From the NCBI GenBank assembly GCA_022818135.1, contig JAFMSR010000038.1, forward strand, positions 513,694 through 577,693: a stretch of DNA of 64,000 bases, given 5' to 3'. The stretch comes from Saxidomus purpurata. Its lineage: Eukaryota > Mollusca > Bivalvia > Venerida > Veneridae. Shown in pieces: positions 1-11,350 of this stretch. The position numbers and the translations under genes were made by a program. Position 1 is the stretch's first letter, and each line of letters opens with the position of its first letter. Below the pieces are notes generated by a model, which was given only the letters and a program-made list of their open reading frames with translations, did not search any database and was not told the origin of the DNA.

Positions 1-1436
1 TTTAAGAGTGGGTTTCCTAAGGAAGAGCATCAAGGCAATCACTAATGTTAAGTCTTTAGGTTTACACGTTAAATCAAAATGCTCTGCCATAAGATATGAT
101 AGCTTTCGTGTACCGATAGCTTAAAAGAAGCAGGATTGATAATTAAATGAAGAAGGTCAGGGCAGGCGGTGTGTTAGAAGTTTTGATTAGTATGTGACCC
201 TTTGCGCAATGATATCTGGATATTTCGGAAGACAAACGCCACACAACGCTTTAAGTTGATACAAAGGTTTACATTCCTTTATTTTTTCTCTGGCAATACC
301 TGTAATAATTCATCATTATTTACAGAAAAATGATGAACACGTTGACAGAAAATACAAGCATTACATCCTTGGGCGAGAACTTTTACAGCAAGGACCTTCC
401 AGTGATAGTGACTGAGAGGCCGGTGAAAGTGAGAGATAAAACATTCCAATAAGTTAAACAACAATAATACATTTTATAAACTATGATGTAGTTTTGTTGA
501 TACGTGATGATCAATGTCGTACATGTTTCACAAAAATAAAATATGATGAAAATAAAATTAATTAGTGATAAAAGAAATTATGGGCATAGTGATGAGCTTT
601 ATGTTTCATTTTCCTAATTGACTTATACATTGTAATATCGATATTTAAAGTATTCTTTCGAAATGTAAGGTTCACTGGTACATGTAAATAACTGAACTGT
701 TCACTTTTTATATAGTGATAACATGCTGTAATTTTACGGTATTTATTTATATGATGTATGTAAAAAGGATTTAAATACTTCAGTATTAAGTATTAATGGG
801 GGTCACTGCTGAAATTCAAACTAACAAGAAAAGATAATTTATGGAGACTAACTTATTGCTAGTTAATTTCTGGAAAAATAATGATGGGTCAATGACTTAA
901 CTTTTTCGCAATATTAATCTTTAGTGATACACTATCAGATAAAGTGCTTAATGCAGTATTAGCTAGATTTTTCGTATTGTAAACGTTTATGTATTTGGTG
1001 TATGTTTCAGAATGGGTATCAATTTTTAATCTCTTCTTTTGTAGTATGTCATACTTTAGGATGAAAAATTAGAGATAGTGGTATTTCTATCATCATCTGA
1101 ATAAATATTACGCTCCTTATTATTACCCCACCCACTTTACTAAAATTCATTTTTTCAATTTTTAATAAATGAATATTTCACGATGAAGGAATAACAGGGT
1201 TTTTCAGATATTTTGCCTACAGTTTAATTAAAACCTTTGTTTTAGAATGCAAAAATAAAAAATGGGGGTCAATGTGCATATAAGAAAGAAATTCAATAAA
1301 AACTGACAAAAAATGTGTTTTTTAGATTTCGACGAGCTTTGAGATATGACGGCATAGGTCTGTAACAAAGAACTGTAAAAGGAACTAGTTATTATTATCA
1401 TTATTACTGGGGAAGATATGAATGATATATTATAGC
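1..1436. other. AT-rich stretch without recognisable gene
   Basis: I see no convincing gene here. A 61-codon frame on the minus strand at 279-464 contains two CxxC-like cysteine pairs, but it has no recognisable family and no supporting splice pattern. The rest is AT-rich sequence with short homopolymer runs. The LINE that begins near 1437 appears to be 5'-truncated against this sequence. Confidence 0.5.
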
Positions 1437-1443
1437 CATCCGA

Positions 1444-1951
1444 TCGATTAAATGTTCATATCAAATCCAATTTAAAACCAGGTAAAGGACTAGTAAGTTT
1501 TTTAAAATAAAATAATCTTGTCGATGTGTGGAAACAAATTAACAAAAACAAAATTCAATACACATGGAAACGACATAATGGCTTAGAAAAAAGCAGAATT
1601 GATTTTTGGTTGGTAGAAGAAAATGTTTTGCCACTTATCCAAAGTACATATATTAGGCCGGCATGTATAAAATTTACTGATCACCTAGCGATTTCATTAA
1701 AGGTTTCGAAACCGTCCAAACGTGGGCAGGGCTATTGGAAATTGAACAGCATGTACTTAAACGATCCTAATTACAAGCGCTTGATAATAGACACAAACAA
1801 TAGATCTGAAAGAATATATGGAAATATTTCATCAAAAAACTTTGTAAGATTGAAATTAAAGACGCGTCGATCAAATACTCTAAACAAGAAGCAAAAAAAA
1901 AAAAAAAAAAAAACAGACGCGACAGAATTTATGAGTTGGAAAAAAAATTAA
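1444..1951 (+). pseudogene. LINE endonuclease, C-terminal remnant
   Basis: The frame 1526-1951 and the sequence just upstream (NNLVDVWKQINKN) match the C-terminal end of LINE apurinic-type endonucleases. The key landmarks are SRIDFWLV and then TDHLAISLKV, where the family usually has S/TDH, the catalytic histidine region. The domain normally nicks target DNA to prime reverse transcription. The N-terminal catalytic residues are absent because the element is 5'-truncated. The frame ends in a lysine-rich stretch encoded by the long A-run at 1892-1911. Confidence 0.75.
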
Positions 1952-2010
1952 CACGTCTATAAAAAAGTACATCATCTAAATCAGATGCAACTAAAGCGGA
2001 AATAAATAGT

Positions 2011-2333
2011 TTGGAAAATGAAAACCAAGAATTATATATTAAAGCAAAAGGATCACAAATTAGGTCACGTATAAATTTTATAGAAGGAGAAAAAAACACG
2101 AAATACTTTGTAAACTTAGAAAATTCAAGACAATCAAGAAAAGCAATACATTCATTGAAAATTAATAATCACATCGTTACGGATGAAACATTAATATTAA
2201 ATGAGAAAGTAAAATTCTATAAAGAATTATATAAAGCCAACAATGTCAATACTGAAGATATAGAATCCTATTTAAAAGATACCATTTTTGAACGTAAACT
2301 TACCGATGCCGAAGCAAACATATGTGAAAAAAA
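2011..2333 (+). pseudogene. LINE linker between endonuclease and RT
   Basis: This frame continues the LINE polypeptide between endonuclease and RT. FIEGEKNTKYFVNLE resembles the conserved G-E-K/R-N-T-K-YF-NLE block that precedes the RT of L1/Tx1-type LINEs, followed by KLTDAEANICE just upstream of the usual RT entry. At about 2331 the LINE sequence stops and a CA-repeat element begins. The rest of the 232-codon frame is therefore a chimeric read-through into the inserted DNA, not LINE protein. Confidence 0.7.
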
Positions 2334-2422
2334 CAAAAATAATATCAAACAGGGAATGCCACGTACCAAAAACGCAGCCTCCCCAAAACGAACCCCACAG
2401 CACCCAGAAGTGCACACCACCA

Positions 2423-2454
<32 letters not shown>

Positions 2455-2787
2455 ACACACACGACACACACACACACAATCATGTACACACACACATATA
2501 CACTACCAACACACACTAGCATACAAAGCAAACACACGAGGACAAAACGAACAATTAAAGGAACACAGTGGGGCACCGCCTTGGAACGGTCAGTGGCAAA
2601 AACACCACTGGGGAGCTTAAACCGGTTTATGGTGCGCACCCAACCTCACTCTTACCCCCACCATGTTCCAAAGTCACAGGACAGTGTAAATAAAAGTAAT
2701 CCCTGCTAGGTGAATCTCTAACACACGTAATGGAAACAAAAGGCATGGTATGTAAAACACAAAAATGAAGGTCCCTTTACAATAAAT
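2331..2787 (+). mobile_element. CA-repeat-containing insertion inside the LINE
   Basis: About 457 bp interrupt the LINE between NICE and AVFEMKPNKSPGIDG. Its first ~210 bp, from about AAAACAAAAATAATATC through a (CA)n tract to about 2541 (ACTAGCATACAAAGCAAA), recur on the opposite strand at 15229-15431, inside a Penelope-like element. The copy here runs on for about 245 bp beyond the shared part. It has no recognisable coding function. Open frames through the (CA)n tract on both strands (histidine/threonine repeats or cysteine/valine repeats) are microsatellite artefacts. This is probably a non-autonomous mobile element, class unknown. Confidence 0.65.
2420..2515. repeat. (CA)n microsatellite
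   Basis: An imperfect CA dinucleotide tract with a few CG interruptions. It lies within the insertion shared with 15229-15431 and varies in length between the two copies, as expected for a microsatellite. Confidence 0.9.
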
Positions 2788-3604
2788 TAAACACGCGGTT
2801 TTTGAAATGAAACCCAATAAAAGCCCGGGCATCGATGGTCTCCCGTCTGAATTTTAAAAAGAATTCTGAGCTACATTGGTAAATTAGTTACTGACTCTTT
2901 CAATGAAAGTTATGGGAAAAACGAATTATCAATGTCACAAAAAATTAGTTGTCTATCCTTGGTTTATAAAAAGGTAACCCTTCATTATTAGAAAACTATA
3001 GGCCAATATCACTGTTATGTGTTTGCAAAAGGTTATACATAAAATCGTTAGTTTTGACTAACAGGGATATATCAAAAACAGGTTCATTGGTTATAATATA
3101 AGACTCATACAAGATGTTATAGACTACGCCGAAAAATATCAGACAGAAGGGGCCGTTATGTTTTTAGACTTCCGAAAAGCATTTGACACCAAAGAGTGGA
3201 GTTTTCTTATAAATGTTCTTAAACATTTTGGTTTTAAGTCAAACTTTATTCAGTGGGTAAAAATTATGTATACTGACATCAAAGCATGTATTTTCAATAA
3301 TGGTGACAGGTCAGAAACGTTCAATCTCAGCCGAGGAATAAAACAAGGATGTCCGCTCTCTGCTCTTTTGTATATTATTGCAGCCGAAATTATGGCCCTT
3401 AGAATACGTAACGCTAACGATGTTACTGGCATAGAAATCAAAGACAGTAAAAAAAGTTTAAAAATATCACAACTGGTTGATGATACAACTTTATTCATGA
3501 AATCAGATCAAGACATTATAAATGCATTAAAAATTATTGAACTGTTTGGAAATCATTCTGGGTTGAAACTTAATAAAAACAAAACTGAAGTCATAATAAA
3601 TTAA
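2788..3604 (+). pseudogene. LINE reverse transcriptase domain
   Basis: RNA-dependent DNA polymerase of the LINE. After the insertion the frame resumes with AVFEMKPNKSPGIDGLPSEF, the fingers motif of LINE RTs. A separate open frame, 3158-3604 (148 aa), carries the palm: FLDFRKAFD at residues 2-10 (first catalytic Asp), GIKQGCPLS at about 60-68, and VDDTT at 107-111, where LINEs of this kind usually have ADDTT. The two Asp of that motif are kept and the preceding Ala is Val. Frameshifts separate the motifs between 2860 and 3158, so no full-length RT can be made. Confidence 0.85.
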
Positions 3605-3615
3605 AATCAGACAAA

Positions 3616-4900
3616 GTGGGAAACATAAATTGGCCAAATAAACCTATACAAGCATTAGATATATATTTCGGGAATGAGTCCGATAAATGTGCAACACTAA
3701 ACTGGAGTGAAAAAATTGATGAATGCAAAAATGCAATAGAAAATTGGCAAAAACGTAAAATGACAATGTACGGTAAGGTTCAAATAATAAAATCTCTGTT
3801 AGTACCAAAACTTACTTATCTATGTCAATCATTAGTTGTTTCAAAAGAACTTATTAAAGAAATAAAACACCATGCTATTCAAATTCTTATGGAATGGTAA
3901 ACAAGAAAAAGTAAAACGAACTAACCTAATTGGTGATAAAACTCTAGAATCAACATGATTGATATAGAAACATACATCATGGCTATAAAATTGAAATGGG
4001 TTAAGAGTCTCGCAGATGCATCTGAAGCGAGCTGGAAACTGAGAACTAACTACTTTTTAAAAGAATTTGGCAGTAACTTTCTTATTTTCTACACTAATTT
4101 AGATAGTATTAGAAGCTTAAACCTAAACAATATCCCAGACTTTTATAAAAACCTGATTGAGTTGTGGCTTCAGGCTAAAACTTTTTCTGATAAAAAAGTC
4201 ATAACAATAATAATAGTAGTGGTAATAAGAAAAATCATAATAATAGATCATTTCAATGGATCACAACGCAAATGATATGGGGCAACCGTCATATAAAACT
4301 TAGAGGTAAATGTTCTTTAATAGCTGGATAAATTCTGATATAATTTTCCTGAATGATATTTTAAGTGCACACGGGGAAATTGACCAAAACATCATTCTCA
4401 GAAATTTGACAGATAAAAGAAACTGCGTGATTGAGTTAAATTTGCTTTTTCAAGCGATTCCAAGACATTGGAAAGAAGTGATGAAAAAACAGGATTCCTA
4501 TAAAACAAAAGTAAAAACATACTTTGAAGTAAAATTGAACGATCATGTTATAGAATCTCTTAACACAAAAACGATATATAAAATATTAGTCGAAACAAAA
4601 TGCACAAAGTCATATGAAGACCAAGTCATCTGAGCTGATGTCTATAACTTTATAAAATCAATTCCTGATAATAGACATAAACAATTTAAATTTAGAGTGA
4701 TTAACAGAATTCACCAGTAGAGAGACACGGTACTTATGGAAAATATCCCCCTCGCCGATGTGCTTAAAATGCAATGAAACAGAAGGCTACAACCACGTCT
4801 TTAGAAACTGTTCCGCAGTAAATACATTCAGGAAAAAAACCTTTTTAATACATGTGGAATTCGGAGAAGTATTCGAAATTTAAGGTTCCTTATCCTAGGG
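3616..4900 (+). pseudogene. LINE thumb/C-terminal region and zinc knuckle
   Basis: Fragments of the LINE C-terminus in several frames. At 3616-3900, ALDIYFGNE and then NWQKRKMTMYGKVQIIKSLL match the post-RT region common to L1/Tx1 LINEs. Frames at 3955-4275 and 4310-4633 continue it (HWKEVMKKQDSY and similar). At about 4755-4800, CLKCNETEGYNHVFRNC gives the CxxC...H...C knuckle that binds nucleic acid. Stops and frameshifts separate every block. After the knuckle the sequence becomes an AT-rich 3' untranslated tail. Confidence 0.7.
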
Positions 4901-5246
4901 TACAAAATATCAGACCCAGAATATTTTTTTTGTAAATATTGTGCTAACAATTGTAGGTTTTAGCATTTATAAATCATATTTCATAAGTGAGAACTGGTCA
5001 TTAGATTAAAACATCTTTAAAGTATTTACAACAGAATTTGAAATTATGTATCATTGCTTTAAGTATAAAAAGTGGACGCACGATTTTTGAACACACTCCA
5101 CAAAGATTTGTATAACTGTCATTTTATTCACATGTATTAGAAATACATTATTATAAACAACAGATACATGTATATTGAAAACATTGCATATCAATGAATT
5201 TGTTTACCTGTATACTGTATATATGTAAATAATGAATAAAAAAAGG

Positions 5247-6522
5247 AACTAGTCATTAATGAATTGTTATATCCTAACAATTCTTCTTGTTATACAGTTT
5301 GAATTAAGTAAACGGTTTTTGAGAAATGACTATTTTTGTACCCCTACCCCCATTTTGGCATATGACAAAATTTGTCAATTTAGTCACAAAGTGTAAGGTC
5401 AAAATATTTTTGCTCAAAAATGTTCAATTTTTTTACACTAAAATATTCCTATTGTGCCTAAGTTTACTACTACATAATTGTTTTTTTCCAGATAACTCAT
5501 CATTTTTGAAATATAACAAATGTAAATTTCCGGAAGTGCAAAAATCCAAAACCTCACCAGTGACTCCCCTTAAATAAAAAGACAGCATTATAATGACCTT
5601 GTACAAAGAACGTTTCTATATGACCCCTTTTCTTGTATTACCAATATGATTCCATTTGTCCCATTTCATTCTGAACGTGGAAACGACTTATATTGAAAAT
5701 GTTTTCGTTAGTACATTTGTTATCGCTAAAAATCACTAATCAGTGGCAATTAGAATGTTATCCAACCTCTTTTGTGATTACTTCTTAATTTCCACCCCTC
5801 AACTTTGTCGTCCTTTATTCGATTCGGCCTGTTACGTATCACACATTTTTGGCTCACCTTAACACATACATGTACTTAATCTCATGTAAGATCGATAGAT
5901 GATCGTTATTTACCATTTATATGTTACACTCTAATTTTCATTTCTGGAAAAATATAACAATTATGTGACTAAACCTTCGTTAAGTTTGATTATGCATTTA
6001 TCAGATCATTTTCTATCAGAGATAATTAGCTAAATTTGACTTTTTGAAGCCACATTTCTTCAGCAATCTTAACAGATCTTGAAGGATTGTATACGGCCAT
6101 AAGAGGTTAATAAGTTTTAATATAACATACTATGAGGCGAGAGTATGGTGGTTTTGATTATAAATAAATGCCAGCATTTTTTAACCTCTGACTTCCAGTT
6201 CGTCGCTTATCAAAATCAAACTTTAATACAATATGTTAAACAGAAAGACAGCATCCTGCTTTGAGTCCAACCATCTAGGAAATTGGACCCAGTCGGGTGT
6301 AAGCTTACTATATCTGACCTTTTAAACACGCTAGTATTCATATTTATAAAGAAGTCATTATTCAGCTTTGATAAGAAAGTCTCGCCGAAGTTCGATGTTG
6401 TACTTATCCGCAATAGAAGCCAAATGCCACAAACACTTTGTTCTTTGTAAACATATATCACACCTTCATTCGTCACGTGTCATGATTATGATAAGACTGA
6501 GTGACTATTACAGTATACAGTA
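5247..6522. other. No recognisable gene
   Basis: AT-rich sequence. The open frames at 5326-5577 (+) and 6216-6476 (-) have no recognisable motif, no splice context and low-complexity composition. I see no structured repeat. Confidence 0.5.
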
Positions 6523-6815
6523 CAGTGGCGCTCACGTTTTTGTTCCGTTTTTCGGCAGGAAAACGCGAGCAGCGCCCGTTTTTCGCCCGTTTACCGAACG
6601 GGGCGTTTTTCGGCTCGCACCGTTTAAAAAAACGCGTTTTTCTGCCCGCCCCGTGAAAAAAAACGGCTGGTTGCACTGCACATGCGTGAAAAGCGAGTTC
6701 CTGCGTTTTTTCCCGTTTTTTTTTTACCGGGGTATCAAATGCGCATGCGTGAAAAGCGAGTTCCTCCGTTTTTCGCCGTTTTTTCCGGAGTAGCAAATGC
6801 GCATGCGCCACATTT
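6523..6815 (+). repeat. CpG-rich interspersed repeat, copy 1
   Basis: A sharply GC- and CpG-rich block in AT-rich surroundings. Its first 27 bases (6524-6550, starting AGTGGCGCTCACG) recur exactly, reversed, at 26608-26634, the edge of a second CpG-rich block. Inside are two diverged tandem units of about 60 bp, starting CATGCGTGAAAAGCGAGTTC at 6681 and 6744, and a third CATGCG at 6802. The cores GCGCATGCGT (6742) and TGCGCATGCGCC (6799) resemble the NRF-1 consensus. Open frames of 117-141 codons on both strands here are by-products of the composition. Confidence 0.65.
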
Positions 6816-6829
6816 GTTTTCTTCACTGT

Positions 6830-7407
6830 TTTAATTTTTTGTAAAATTATGCCTATCCGTTCAAACTATTAAAAATCGCGAGTATAATTATAGATGTTAA
6901 GTTTATAATGTGGTCCGATTAAGATTGGTTTTTTTTGTTTCTTATTTTCAAAAACAAAGTATAACTACCACTTGTTAGATCATTACTTCCGCGTTTTCAT
7001 CATAACATAAAATAAGCGGGTACATATCCCACAAGATGGAGAGCGAGGGGAAGGCCTTGTGATAGATAGAAATAATTTAGCACCTCCACTGTCCCTATTA
7101 TGTTACTATGAAAAATCTATAACCAGTAGATATACATTTAATTAAATTAAACCTGCTCGATCATATGATTTCAGTTATCAAAATAAAACTATAACATCGG
7201 CAGTTGAGAATATTCATGGCCATGCTTCTGGTTCAATTAACATAGATTCTTTAATTTGTCCATGTACAAAATTTCCATATTCTTGTTAACAATCGCTCTG
7301 GAGACTAACTACTATAGGAATCGCTCTTGTCAGACTTTTCATATCCTGATAAATTGCAAAACGTATAGTAATATCACATATAGTGTATATAGGTCCGTGG
7401 TAATATA
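6830..7407. other. No recognisable gene
   Basis: AT-rich spacer between the CpG-rich repeat and the fold-back element. No motif seen. The 60-codon frame at 7256-7438 runs into the arm of the fold-back element. Confidence 0.5.
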
Positions 7408-7587
7408 TTTAGGAAAAATAGATTTCACTTTTGAGTGATATACCGGTAAGTATATCACTGCGGGGTGTGTAAATGCGTAGTAATCTATTTACGAAAGCCT
7501 GAGTGATCAATTTCGAAGCATCTACCAACACACAGTGATATAATAACCGGTATATCACTTAAAAATAAAATCTATTTCCATTCTAAA
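7408..7587. mobile_element. 180-bp fold-back element (MITE-like)
   Basis: The two ends are inverted copies of each other over roughly 60 bp with mismatches. The left arm runs TTTAGGAAAAATAGATTT ... AGTGATATACCGGT and the right arm, read in reverse, gives TTTAGAATGGAAATAGATTT ... AGTGATATACCGGT. Pairing continues inward through a TATCACTG block. No coding capacity. I could not define a target duplication. Confidence 0.7.
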
Positions 7588-9061
7588 CCGTTAATCTAAA
7601 CAAAAACATGTTCGATGGGGTACTATTTGCTGCATTTTCATGAAGTCGCTGTCTTGAAAGTTGTAGTTTTCCGTGCATTCCATGCATTTCGTGAAATTTT
7701 GGCTGTTCTTTTTTACTTCTCAAAAAAGCGCTATATGTCTTATTTTTGTTGTGTCTGATATTGCTGGCGATACCGGAAGTGTAGAAAATTTTACTGCAAT
7801 TTTTTTTACATCACGTGAATTCATTAACAACAATACCAATCCAAGCGTATTAGCACAGGCACACTCGTAGATGTCGTGTGAAAATTACAAGGGAGGTAAT
7901 TTCAGCAGTCAAAAATAGTTCCGGACCCCTAGCGTGATATACTTAATAGTTTTATCACGCTCAAATCCTTCTTTGTGTATATAGGAGAAATTTCCAATCG
8001 TGTTAGAATATGAGTTGTACTAACACAAGTGGCATAAACATAATAGGGTTGTTTATTATTTTACGATAAAATACAGTACTTCTATCAAAGGCCGGCAAGG
8101 TGCCAAAATGCAAGTATTTGCAAGACGTATGTAAACAACCTGTCCAATTGCATTTTGTGTTTTCAAGTTACAATGATGTACTGCTACAAGTTGAATATAG
8201 ACGTGCAAGAAAAAATTGTAATAATAAATATGTGCCATCATTTCATCGTTTATTCTAAAATGATTCATGGTTTTGTCTCTATGTACAAAGAATTGAAAAA
8301 TTATGCTATATTAAATCATAAACAATGCAGGAACCGATATGCTGTAAACATTACGTCATATTGCACCGCATGACGTTAAATGAGTGTTCGCATAGAAAAC
8401 GCTTTGCATTTATTAACCTTTTGTAATATCTGGTCATGTTAGAATAAAAATATCATCCTTCTCAGCTTTGTAATAGTCTTATAAACAATTATCTGTCGTA
8501 CTGATGCGCTGTTAAAAATGGTTAATTACTGTGTATTAGTGCTCCAATTCATTGTTTTTTAAACGATGAACACCGCTAGAACGGATGTTATTTCATAAAT
8601 AAAATAGTTATTCGTTCAAATGCAAAAAAAAAATCACTTGTGCTATGTACTCATTTTTTAAAAATTACTACGCATTTGAACTCCTGTGTTTTATTCAACA
8701 ACAAATACAGGGACACATTATTACTTCATAAATAAAATTTACTTTGAAGTATTCACACTTCCTTCGGCAAAGTCATTAAATTCTATTTGTTAACAATTGA
8801 ATTATATACCGACAGTTATTAGTTACTGTCTGTCATTGCCGTGACAAAAAAAGCACGCAGCTAAGAAATGACAGAGAAATTGCAGCTTTTCGCTTACTTG
8901 AAAATACCACAGTACGGGGTGTAACCATACCGGTATGTATCGCATCTCAAGGAAATTGCAATATACCGGTCTTATCGCGCACCCCTACTCATTGCACATG
9001 TTACAGATGGACTGCCTATTTTACTTGCCATAAGGATACTTCTTCCTTAATTTGGCATTAA
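7588..9061. other. No gene; two small hairpins
   Basis: No convincing gene. Small inverted repeats are present: AGCGTGATA at 7931-7939 pairs with TATCACGCT at 7953-7961, and a looser one lies at 8911-8989, where GGGGTGT...ACCGGT is matched by ACCGGT...CACCCC. The latter recalls the 7408-7587 fold-back element and may be a decayed relative. Confidence 0.4.
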
Positions 9062-9141
9062 AGTGATCAAACCCATGACTCTTGTATTGATGCAAACACG
9101 CAATTACTGCCCCATAGCAGCTCTACCATTTAGCTAAAACT
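9062..9141 (-). repeat. tRNA-derived SINE head
   Basis: Read on the minus strand, TAGCTAAATGGTAGAGC resembles the RNA polymerase III A box of a tRNA (TAGCTCAGTGGTAGAGC type). GGGTTTGATCAC, about 50 bases on, resembles the B box (GGTTCGAATCC). The intervening sequence does not fold into a clean anticodon arm, so this is more likely a SINE head than a functional tRNA gene. Confidence 0.5.
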
Positions 9142-9554
9142 AGAATTAAGGAAAGTATTACTTTTGACTTTGGATTTTATCTCAAGGCATTTAAACGAAG
9201 GCAGTGGTAAGGTAGCCGGATACAGCTTCATAGACTTTGTATAACTGTGAAAAATAATCGATCAAGTGGAACACGCCAGTAGTTACTGTGAAATAGGTCC
9301 CGAACAAATGAGGGAGAAAAGAATGGATAAACACACCATAGTCAAAGCGGCAACTATAACAATGCCCCACACCCCCACCTCAAGGTAGCATAATAAAATA
9401 GAACTATCACTGAAGGTAATGAATACCCTCCAAAAAAACCATCTCTGAATGCCATACTGACACAGTATTCTTAATTATATCACATTTGATGCTTATAATT
9501 GGACTATGCACAATGACTGTAGGCATGCTATTTATCTCTTCTGTGTATCATTAT

Positions 9555-9945
9555 TTTGACCAGAGGGTTAAGAAAATCAGAGTGCACAATATTTAATTAT
9601 CTTAAACACCTGTCACCTTGACGTAGTGACCCAAAACATTGACCAAGTCCAACAAGGCATGATATTTATTACTTTGTGAAATATCATTAATTTGTGATAA
9701 GGGGTTTTGGAGATAGAGTGCAAAATATTTTACTATCAAAAGCCCGTTAATGTGACCTTTGACCTAGTTACCAGAAATATGGACCATGCACATCAAGGCA
9801 TGGAACGTATCATTTCTGAGAATAATAATTTAATTCTAACCAAGAGTTTTGCAGGGATTGAGTTCTGTAAGTCTACGGATAGACGGACAGACAGTCAAGC
9901 TGAATCCAGTATACCCCCTTACACTTTGTGCAACTGGGGTATAGA
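9555..9945 (+). repeat. Two-unit tandem repeat with terminal hairpin
   Basis: Two diverged units of about 140 bp. The first runs from about 9563 (AGAGTGCACAATATTTAA...), the second from about 9710 (AGAGTGCAAAATATTTTA...), each ending near CAAGGCATG. A GACGGACAGACAG stretch follows, then a hairpin at 9914-9942: CCAGTATACCCC pairs with GGGGTATA. The 95-codon frame across it is a by-product. The GACGGACAGAC motif and the TGACCTTTGACC motif are shared in style with other arrays in this window. Confidence 0.55.
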
Positions 9946-10039
9946 AACATTTCCGCAGGTCGAGACATTGGTAAATTGTTTTGAAGGTGACTGAATAAAA
10001 ATTAGCCACTACAATAAACAGTCCTGTTCTTTCAGTTAT

Positions 10040-11017
10040 TCCTATTTTTTATTTTTGTTTTTCATACACAAGAATATTATGACTGAAAGCTGCAATGAAG
10101 ATTCATTCTTCAAGAGAACTGAGTTCCATTTAAGTTGCTCATCTGAGCAACCAATAACATTGTTATTAATGTCACTGTCGTACTCTAGTTCTGTAGTAAC
10201 CAAAACTGTATGTACTGCAGTACTAAATAGTATTCTATTAAATCGCTAAAGCACTGCATTTCTGCATTGTCCAAATCAATTCAAATCTCTCGATGCATTA
10301 AAAAGTTACAACCTGAAAAAATTGAAAAAAGTTCTCATGCGTCCATTTGTTATCAAAGTGCGACCTTGATATTTGAGCTTGCATTCACCATGCTGTGATT
10401 ACAATTATATATATAAATTACTAAGGTTATTTCGCATGCTATATTCTTCATCACCAGCTACTGTTCTAGAGTTTCAATGACTTCTTTTATAAGAACAAAA
10501 ATTCACAGCTAGCGTAGCATTATCACTTCAGCTGCAACTTGGGATTGTATCCAATATGGATGTTGTCTGGCCAAATGATGTTTCTTGTGAGCTATCAATT
10601 TGCTGATTTTACTGTTGTTCTTTCCTTATCTTCATCTTCAAAAAATCAATGTACATGAATTCCAAATATGAGTAAACTCAGCGAAGTTCTTCTTTAATGT
10701 TAACTGCATGTTGTCAATACATCAAGTGTTCCATTGTCTCACCTCAATTATCAATTCTTTTCATTTGATGCTTTTGTTTTCCTGTTTTGTTTATTCGGTT
10801 GAAACTGAAAAATCTACTTTTATGCATATGATGTCAAGTCTCATCAGCAAGGTAATATGATGAATAAAAAAAGAACTTCATCTTCTAAACTGATACAGCC
10901 ATCTGGATCACCACAGAATCCTTCAGTTAACAATTGCAATGATAGACTGTTTTCTGTTGTTTTCATATCTTGGTCTATTGAACTTCCCTCAGCACTGCAT
11001 GTACATGACGCTTTTTT
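10040..11017 (-). pseudogene. Possible decayed spliced gene on minus strand
   Basis: Two blocks read like coding sequence on the minus strand. 11017-10877 is 141 bp, in frame throughout, bounded by a TTTATTGTAG acceptor and a GTTCTT donor; it includes ASCTCSAEGSS and LTEGFCGDPDGCISLEDE, an acidic, Cys-containing peptide. About 10243-10040 is a second open frame that contains CSDEQLKWNSVLL and ends at a stop. Between them, about 10420-10700, shorter open stretches in shifting frames (EDEDKERTTVKSAN, SSQETSFGQTTSIL) suggest frameshift decay. I do not recognise the family. It could be a pseudogene or chance open frames; the 141-bp exon is the best supported part. Confidence 0.3.
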
Positions 11018-11350
11018 CTACAATAAATTAAGAAGAAAAATTATCAATTGCATTTTGTTTTAAGTCTTACAACTAATAACTGATACACATACTGAAAATT
11101 TACTGACTGAATAGTTAACAGTGCAGGTTATGATCAGACTACATGATTTTGATCTGCACAAGAGGCAAAAGTGTAAGCAAATTGCTAAAAACTAAACTAG
11201 ATGCCCACGTGCAACATGTCATCCCTGCCAGCTGTCAAAAGGACTAACTCCTTACCAAATAGAGATAGGTCAAAATTCACCAAAATATTGGATGTAACAT
11301 GCATGTTGTACCACATAAAGGTAGTCTTGATTTTTTCTACGGGGAGTAAT

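Larger units (their letters stand above)
1437..5246 (+). mobile_element. Decayed L1/Tx1-like LINE, 5'-truncated
   Basis: A non-LTR retrotransposon that can be followed in order: the C-terminal part of an AP-type endonuclease (from about 1444), a linker, the reverse transcriptase (2788-3604), the thumb and C-terminal region (3616-4633), a CxxC...H...C knuckle (about 4755-4800), then a 3' tail ending near AATGAATAAAAAAAGG. The 5' end is missing: the start of the endonuclease is absent. The reading frame is broken many times by stops and indels, and an A-run of about 20 lies at 1892-1911. A foreign CA-repeat element is inserted around 2331-2787, between the linker and the finger region of the RT. 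The element cannot be active. Clade assignment is by general resemblance of the RT and knuckle to L1/Tx1 elements of aquatic animals. Confidence 0.85.

Noticed and set aside
2268..2639. Open frames of 73-123 codons on both strands through the (CA)n tract
   Set aside because: Their His/Thr or Cys/Val dipeptide repeats are translations of a microsatellite; the equivalent frames appear at 15192-15471 for the same reason.
6368..6826. 141- and 117-codon overlapping frames on opposite strands
   Set aside because: They lie across a CpG-rich repeat; low-complexity residues and mutual overlap point to composition, not protein.
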